A DNA stretch of 64,000 bases from Yersinia rochesterensis. GTDB lineage: Bacteria; Pseudomonadota; Gammaproteobacteria; Enterobacterales; Enterobacteriaceae. Within the stretch, counting starts at the first letter, position 1. Each line of letters begins with the position of its first letter. Where the stretch lies: the NCBI RefSeq assembly GCF_003600645.1, contig NZ_CP032482.1, positions 2,604,001 to 2,668,000 of the forward strand, in the 5' to 3' direction. Of this stretch, positions 61,065 through 64,000 are shown piece after piece. The notes beneath the pieces were generated by a model. That model saw only the letters and a list, made by a program, of their open reading frames with translations, searched no databases and was not told the origin of the DNA. Both the position numbers and the translations under genes were made by a program.

Positions 61065-61232
61065 TTAAGCGGTCACAGCCCTGTCCTCCATGGCTTGTCG
61101 CCAACCTCCTAACCAATGCGATCTGGCGTCTAAAGCTTGATAGGGGCAAATTTCTCTTGAACGCCCTGAAATACCTGCTTGATAGCCTCGTGACAATGCC
61201 CTTTCCAAGCGATCTCTTTTCTGTCTCTTCAT
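61065..61232 (-). CDS. rmf: Ribosome modulation factor
   Basis: RMF dimerises 70S ribosomes into 100S particles in stationary phase. The 55 residues match E. coli in length: MKRQKRDRLERALSRGYQAG, then CPYQALDARSHWLGGWRQAM. GAGG lies just before the ATG. A longer overlapping frame in another phase hides it. Located between fabA and pqiC as in E. coli. Confidence 0.95.
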   Translation of the reverse strand: MKRQKRDRLERALSRGYQAGISGRSREICPYQALDARSHWLGGWRQAMEDRAVTA

Positions 61233-61431
61233 GCCTCGTTTCCCTCATATTTCGGTCTGGTGGAAAGAAAACAGTGGCTAATTTATGTTCAGCCACAATT
61301 AAGTGATAGACCTTAGGAAACAGAAAAGCAATGCGCAAAATTCACGCCAATATCATATTTGTGAACTATGCACACTGAATTGGCTAAGTGATTGATTTGA
61401 AACAATGAATGTTATCTGGTTGATTTTAAAT

Positions 61432-61480
61432 AAAAAACCCTCTTCCGGTATCATATAAGTATGACTACCGAAAGAGGGTT
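61432..61480 (-). terminator. Terminator of pqiABC
   Basis: On the complement AACCCTCTTTCGGTA pairs with TACCGGAAGAGGGTT (one mismatch), followed by TTTTTTA. Confidence 0.82.
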
Positions 61481-61501
61481 AGATTTATTTAAGATAAAAT
61501 A

Positions 61502-62062
61502 TTACTGAGCGTTTTGTAACTGCACCGCAATTGTCTTGGCTTCCTGCTGCCAACCCTCGGCCAAAGTACGGATCAGTGCATCATAACCATCGTCACTTTG
61601 TTTGATCTCTAAATCGAACGGCTGCTTAATCAGCTGCCCCTGATGTTTGAGTATCCACACGCCACGGATGATAGCTCGGCCATCATAACGGCCGTGGAAC
61701 CCGGTGACAGTGACATTGAGGACATCCTGATCGCTATCAAGTGGTTGTGAAGACACCAACCAGCCCGGCAGCGCACTGCTCAGATTAGTGACCAGAGTTT
61801 GCTGCAATTGCTGGTCCAATGGGCTGGCCCAAAGGTTGTTGCTGGCAATCACATACTGCACATCGTTGGTTTGATACACCAAACCCGCCGCCGCCAGATA
61901 ATCAGCGACTCCCACATGTTCAACCCACAATTGCCGCGATGCCACACTGCTAGTCGCGGTTGCTGGCGCACTGAGTGCCGGTAGCTGATAATAGGTTTTG
62001 CTCGGTGTGCTGCTGCATGCACTGAGTAATAGCGCTGCGATAACTGCCATCCATTTCATCAT
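61502..62062 (-). CDS. pqiC: PqiC lipoprotein
   Basis: This 186-residue outer-membrane lipoprotein has the lipobox LLSAC near residues 12-16. The ABC-type auxiliary domain contains YYQLPAL, LWVEHVGVADYLAAAGLVYQ and a conserved C-terminal helix. It works with PqiAB at the outer membrane. It overlaps pqiB by four bases. Confidence 0.93.
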   Translation of the reverse strand: MMKWMAVIAALLLSACSSTPSKTYYQLPALSAPATATSSVASRQLWVEHVGVADYLAAAGLVYQTNDVQYVIASNNLWASPLDQQLQQTLVTNLSSALPGWLVSSQPLDSDQDVLNVTVTGFHGRYDGRAIIRGVWILKHQGQLIKQPFDLEIKQSDDGYDALIRTLAEGWQQEAKTIAVQLQNAQ

Positions 62063-63711
62063 TTTTTGGCCTTCTTAGGCTGAGGGTCCTGACTTCCTGC
62101 CGCTTCAAATACCAGTGCATTACTCTTTTCATTCAGCGTACGCAATACTGGTTGTAATTCACGCAAGACCTGATCTAACCGCTGCATATCACCCACCATT
62201 TTATTATAGGCGGGTGAACCTGGCTGGAAACCTTTCATACTGCGATTCAACTCATTCAAGGTCTTTTGCAGATCTTTGGGCAGATCTTGCATCGCCGGGC
62301 TGGAGGTAATCGCGGTCAATGATTCCAAGGTTTTCTGAGTTTCACGCATGGTTTTTTGGCTTTCAGCCAGTGTTTTGGTGACTTCTTTGACCATAGGATC
62401 CAACGGCAGATTATTAACCTTATCCAACGTTTGCATCACTTTTTGCTGAATTTGCGCCAAGCCACCACTGACAGTTGGCAACAACGGATAGCCCGCCACT
62501 TCCATTGGCCCTTTCCACGGTTTGGCATCTGGATAGAAATCCAGATCGACAAACAGTGCGCCAGTCAACAAGTTACCTGATTTCAAAGATGCACGCAGAC
62601 CGCGTTCTTTGGCGGTTTTCAAGATTTGCTCAAAATTGGCATCCGGGCCTAAGTCCTCGCGGAAACGGCCTGGCTCAATGCGGATTAGCACCGGAATGCG
62701 GAAGTCATTATCAACGCGCTGTCTCATCCCTTCGGCGAAGAAAGGAACATCCCCGACAGTACCGATACGAATACCACGGAATTCAACTGGTGCTCCCGCC
62801 TGCAAACCTCGCACAGAATCGGAGAAGAATAATAAGAAATCTTCATGTTCGGTGTACAGCGAGTTCTGGATGCTACTGCGGTTATCAAACAGTTTGAACT
62901 CAGCCTTATCTTGTGTGATTGGTTTACCCAAATCCACACCCTCTGGCACATCAAAGCTGACTCCGCCACTGAGCAAAGTCGCCAGCGATGCCATTTCAAC
63001 CCGCATCCCCTGTGAGGAGAGGTCGACTGCTACGCCACTGTCTTTCCAGAACCGGACATTGCTAGTGACCAAACCGTCATAAGGCGCACCAATAAATAAC
63101 TGATAACGCATCAGGCGTGATTTAGCATCAAAGGTGCTAGTTTCCACTGAACCGACGCGATAGCCACGGAATAAGACCGGATCACCTGCATTCAACTGCC
63201 CGGCTCGTTCGCTATCGAGTGTAATACGAATCCCTTTAGCATCCGGTGAGGCCAATGGCGGGGAATCGAGCAAGGTGAACTCATGAAGTGCCTTACCTTT
63301 GCTACCAGGTTGTAACTCAATGTAGGCCCCTGAAAGCAAGGTTCCCAGACCGGAAACCCCCTCACGACCAATCTGCGGCTTAACCACCCAGAAAACCGTG
63401 TCACTGTGCAACAAGGTATTCATGCCGGAATTTAACCGCGCCTGCACGATAACATGGTTAAGATCTTCACTCAGAGTGACCTGCTCAACAATGCCAACAT
63501 CCACGCTGCGGCTCTTTATTTTTGTTTTACCGGCTTCAATACCCTCAGCATTCAAAGTGGTCATCACCACCTGTGGCCCCTGATGGCTAAAATGATAAAA
63601 CAGTATCCATGCGCCAATCAGCGCAGTGACAATGGGGATGATCCACACCGGGGACCAGCGCTTGATTTTTTCAATTTCCGCCACACCCTGGCTGGGATTA
63701 TTGTCCGTCAC
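62059..63711 (-). CDS. pqiB: PqiB, MCE-domain lipid transport protein
   Basis: The 550 residues have one N-terminal helix (WSPVWIIPIVTALIGAWILF) and three MCE domains (starting near GPQVVMTT, KGIRITLDS and LRGLQAG-type VRGLQAGAPVEF). A C-terminal needle helix spans the periplasm. GTG at 63711 follows AAGGAG and overlaps pqiA by 14 bases. Confidence 0.93.
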   Translation of the reverse strand: MTDNNPSQGVAEIEKIKRWSPVWIIPIVTALIGAWILFYHFSHQGPQVVMTTLNAEGIEAGKTKIKSRSVDVGIVEQVTLSEDLNHVIVQARLNSGMNTLLHSDTVFWVVKPQIGREGVSGLGTLLSGAYIELQPGSKGKALHEFTLLDSPPLASPDAKGIRITLDSERAGQLNAGDPVLFRGYRVGSVETSTFDAKSRLMRYQLFIGAPYDGLVTSNVRFWKDSGVAVDLSSQGMRVEMASLATLLSGGVSFDVPEGVDLGKPITQDKAEFKLFDNRSSIQNSLYTEHEDFLLFFSDSVRGLQAGAPVEFRGIRIGTVGDVPFFAEGMRQRVDNDFRIPVLIRIEPGRFREDLGPDANFEQILKTAKERGLRASLKSGNLLTGALFVDLDFYPDAKPWKGPMEVAGYPLLPTVSGGLAQIQQKVMQTLDKVNNLPLDPMVKEVTKTLAESQKTMRETQKTLESLTAITSSPAMQDLPKDLQKTLNELNRSMKGFQPGSPAYNKMVGDMQRLDQVLRELQPVLRTLNEKSNALVFEAAGSQDPQPKKAKK

Positions 63712-64000
63712 CTTGCGGCTCCTTTTGGGTTGTTTCACTTATCCGATCCCAAGTTAAACGCGGATCGAAGGTTAATGCAGCAAACATGGTCAGGATAACC
63801 ACCATGGCAAATAGCAGCGCACCAATCGCCGGATAGATACTCATCAGTTGCCCGATACGCACCAATGACGACAGCACCGCGATAACAAAGACATCAATCA
63901 TTGACCAGCGACCAACAAACTCCACTATTTCATAAATAAAATGCATCCGTTCGGTGTCGGTATTACCTTTGCCTTTTGCATCCCAACATAACCAACCGAT
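63698..64000 (-). CDS. pqiA: PqiA inner-membrane protein, C-terminal part
   Basis: The frame enters from beyond the window. Visible residues include FVGRWSMIDVFVIAVLSSLV and TFDPRLTWDRI, typical for the end of PqiA. Two helices are seen. It is the first gene of pqiABC. Confidence 0.92.
   Translation of the reverse strand: MGWLCWDAKGKGNTDTERMHFIYEIVEFVGRWSMIDVFVIAVLSSLVRIGQLMSIYPAIGALLFAMVVILTMFAALTFDPRLTWDRISETTQKEPQGDGQ

Noticed and set aside
61045..61338. 97-residue frame on the complement
   Set aside because: It overlaps rmf in another phase. The rmf frame gives a full family match.

Overview
The window is chromosomal DNA from a Yersinia species, most likely of the enterocolitica-like group rather than the plague lineage. 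I infer this from gene order and protein similarity: from rne to opgC and from serT to pqiA the order follows the E. coli yce/ymd and ycc/fabA regions almost gene for gene. The intergenic regions carry ERIC elements, and the CRISPR repeat is the type I-F repeat known from Yersinia. Species cannot be fixed from the sequence alone.

Layout. 1-13.0 kb: yceF (partial), rluC, rne, an ABM-domain monooxygenase, pyrC, dinI, bssS, solA, a LuxR-type regulator with a degenerate receiver, the tiny membrane gene yceO, tqsA and trhO. 13.0-26.2 kb: a small two-helix membrane gene, a candidate structured RNA, lpxL, a DoxX protein, mdtG, a POT peptide transporter, VOC and GNAT proteins, yceK, the opgG-opgH operon and divergent opgC. 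26.2-33.3 kb is accessory: an orphan 81-residue gene, nhaP2, a large EvgS/BvgS-like sensor that has lost its whole kinase module, an EamA exporter and a possible short RNA. 33.3-40.6 kb: a complete formate-dependent nitrite reductase operon, nrfABCDE-dsbE-nrfFG, read leftward from an FNR-like box. 40.9-42.0 kb: a type I-F CRISPR array of 19 repeats and 18 spacers of 32 nt, with no cas genes in the window. It is followed by its leader and tRNA-Ser(UGA). 42.7-58.9 kb is core: tusE, yccX, rlmI, hspQ, yccU, yccT, mgsA, helD, yccF, yccS, sxy, sulA, ompA, matP, lonH, fabA. 58.9-60.8 kb is an inserted HxlR-regulator plus FabF-like synthase cassette. 60.8-64 kb: rmf and pqiABC (pqiA partial).

How the genes work together. 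The Nrf operon encodes periplasmic nitrite ammonification: NrfA catalytic, NrfB electron carrier, NrfCD quinol dehydrogenase, and NrfEFG plus a DsbE-like thioredoxin for attaching the special CXXCK haem. OpgG, OpgH and OpgC make and decorate osmoregulated periplasmic glucans. DinI and SulA sit behind clear LexA boxes. fabA keeps a FadR site and an FabR palindrome in its promoter. PqiABC is an MCE-type envelope lipid-transfer system.

The points most worth a second look are: the kinase-less EvgS-like protein (28952-31684); the HxlR/FabF cassette with its 17-bp palindrome beside fabA; two ERIC copies carrying an identical 77-nt, three-hairpin insertion; the placement of four ERICs in one orientation just upstream of start codons; and two candidate small RNAs.
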